A stretch of DNA of 7,565 bases from CBDUBS01 sp965365445 (lineage in GTDB: Bacteria; Bacteroidota; Rhodothermia; Rhodothermales; DASSAV01), in the NCBI GenBank assembly GCA_965365445.1, contig CBDUBS010000176.1:1-7565 (forward strand), in the 5' to 3' direction. The notes under the pieces were generated by a model. The model saw nothing but the letters and a program-made list of their open reading frames with translations. It was not told the origin of the DNA and ran no database searches. Every line of letters starts with the position of its first letter. Position 1 is the first letter of the stretch. The position numbers and the translations under genes were made by a program. Positions 6,525-7,565 of the stretch are shown here, in pieces.

Positions 6525-7565
6525 ATGTGTGGTTTTTGCGGCCTCACCTGGCGCAGACCGGGCGCTCTGTCATCCGATCTGGCGGAGACCCTCTCCAGTC
6601 GCCTTGGCCATCGCGGCCCCGACGACCGGGGGTTTCTGTTCTTGTCCGGCGACGGGGTTACGGTAAACCGATCGGCCGCGCCCCCGGGGGAACTGCAAGC
6701 AGCCTTCATACACCGCCGCCTCTCCATTCTCGACCTGACCGAGGCGGGCGGCCAACCCATGAGCACCCCTGACGGGCGGTATCATCTGGCCTTTAACGGG
6801 GAAATCTACAACTACATCGAACTGCGGGAAGAACTGATCCAGGAGGGCGTGCAGGGTTTCCGGTCTCGCAGCGACACCGAGGTGCTTCTACTGGCATTCG
6901 AGCGCTGGGGACTGATGGCGCTGGAGCGTTTTGTCGGGATGTTTGCGCTGGCCGTGCTGGATACGTCTCGGCGGAAGGTCGTACTTGCCCGCGACTTTGC
7001 CGGAATCAAGCCGCTGTACTATGCTTCCTGGTCCGAGGGGCTGGCGTTTGCTTCGGAGATACAGCCACTGCTCGAACTGCCGGGGGTAGGCCGCAGCGGA
7101 AATGCGCAGCGTTTGTACGACTACCTGCATCTGGCGGTAACCGACCATGGCGGAGAAACGTTCTACTCAGACATTCACCAGGTTCCGGCAGGTCATTACC
7201 TCGAAATAGATCTCGACGCCTTTTCGGCCCCATCTCCGGTGCGGTATGCAACGGTGGAACCCGAAACCGGGCAGCCTCTTACGTTCGCGCAAGCGGCCGA
7301 GGAACTCCGCGAACGCTTCCTTCACAGCCTGCGCTGGCACATGCGCAGCGATGTACCTGTCGGGGCCGCCCTGTCCGGCGGCATCGATTCGTCGGCGGTC
7401 GTTTGCGGCATCCGCCGCCTGTATCCCGAGGCCGAAATACACGCTTTCAGCTTCGTCGCCGACGACCCTGCGCTGAGCGAGGAACGCTGGATCGACCTGG
7501 CGGGGGCCGCGGCGACCCCGCACGCCTGCAGCCACCAGCCCGGCCCCCATGCCGACAAATCCCGC
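6525..7565 (+). CDS. asnB: Asparagine synthase, glutamine-hydrolysing (3' truncated by window edge)
   Basis: The frame is open from ATG 6525 to the last base (347 codons, no stop), so the gene leaves the window. It encodes a class II glutamine amidotransferase joined to an ATP-dependent synthetase; the family makes asparagine from aspartate, ATP and glutamine. Seen: Cys2, the nucleophile exposed after Met removal (MCGFCG); HRGPDD (29-34); RRLSILDL (64-71); FNGEIYNY (90-97), with Asn91-Gly92-Glu93 for glutamine binding; SDTEVLLLAF (116-125); ARDFAGIKPLYY (155-166); and the ATP-pyrophosphatase loop SGGIDSS (284-290). The glutaminase domain is complete, but the synthetase domain breaks off about 57 residues after the P-loop; relatives are usually about 600 residues or more. 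It lies 9 bases after wecB, probably in the same transcript. In surface-glycan loci such genes may amidate sugar acids or amino-acid decorations rather than serve general asparagine supply; which applies here cannot be told. Confidence 0.92.
   Translation, partial: MCGFCGLTWRRPGALSSDLAETLSSRLGHRGPDDRGFLFLSGDGVTVNRSAAPPGELQAAFIHRRLSILDLTEAGGQPMSTPDGRYHLAFNGEIYNYIELREELIQEGVQGFRSRSDTEVLLLAFERWGLMALERFVGMFALAVLDTSRRKVVLARDFAGIKPLYYASWSEGLAFASEIQPLLELPGVGRSGNAQRLYDYLHLAVTDHGGETFYSDIHQVPAGHYLEIDLDAFSAPSPVRYATVEPETGQPLTFAQAAEELRERFLHSLRWHMRSDVPVGAALSGGIDSSAVVCGIRRLYPEAEIHAFSFVADDPALSEERWIDLAGAAATPHACSHQPGPHADKSR

Noticed and set aside
6227..6766. Minus-strand open frame across the wecB-asnB junction
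   Set aside because: It overlaps the conserved ends of two recognised genes and its product is Arg/Ser/Pro-rich without any family likeness.

Overview
The window is a GC-rich bacterial stretch with every convincing gene on the + strand. It holds part of a cell-surface polysaccharide or glycolipid biosynthesis region. The gene families and sequence style (a YfhO-type membrane protein, a GT4 enzyme with the DFRDPW motif, weak Shine-Dalgarno signals) fit a GC-rich member of the Bacteroidota/Rhodothermota group. That placement is an inference from gene style; no rRNA or marker gene is present to prove it.

Layout: (1) positions 1-1929 hold the 3' part of a YfhO-family membrane glycosyltransferase-like gene that enters from the left; (2) 1926-2705 is an FkbM-type SAM-dependent methyltransferase; (3) 2702-4033 is a GT4 glycosyltransferase. 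These three overlap at ATGA and GTGA junctions and look like one translationally coupled unit. (4) 4034-4293 is a spacer with two short hairpins, probably the end of that unit. (5) 4294-5310 encodes an ion-channel-like membrane protein with a K+-channel-type pore loop and an unassigned C-terminal domain. (6) 5311-5447 is a spacer with a possible promoter. (7) 5448-6515 is a non-hydrolysing UDP-GlcNAc 2-epimerase (wecB-type). (8) 6525 to the right edge is a glutamine-hydrolysing asparagine synthase (asnB-type), cut off by the window end inside its synthetase domain.

How they may work together: WecB makes UDP-ManNAc as a sugar donor, the GT4 enzyme adds a sugar at the cytoplasmic face, FkbM may O-methylate a sugar, YfhO may add a sugar on the outer side of the membrane from a lipid-linked donor, and AsnB may supply asparagine or amidate a sugar acid or amino-acid substituent. 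The channel-like gene has no obvious place in this pathway and is the oddest item here. I see no mobile element, CRISPR array, tRNA or rRNA, and no strong evidence for a wholly new system.
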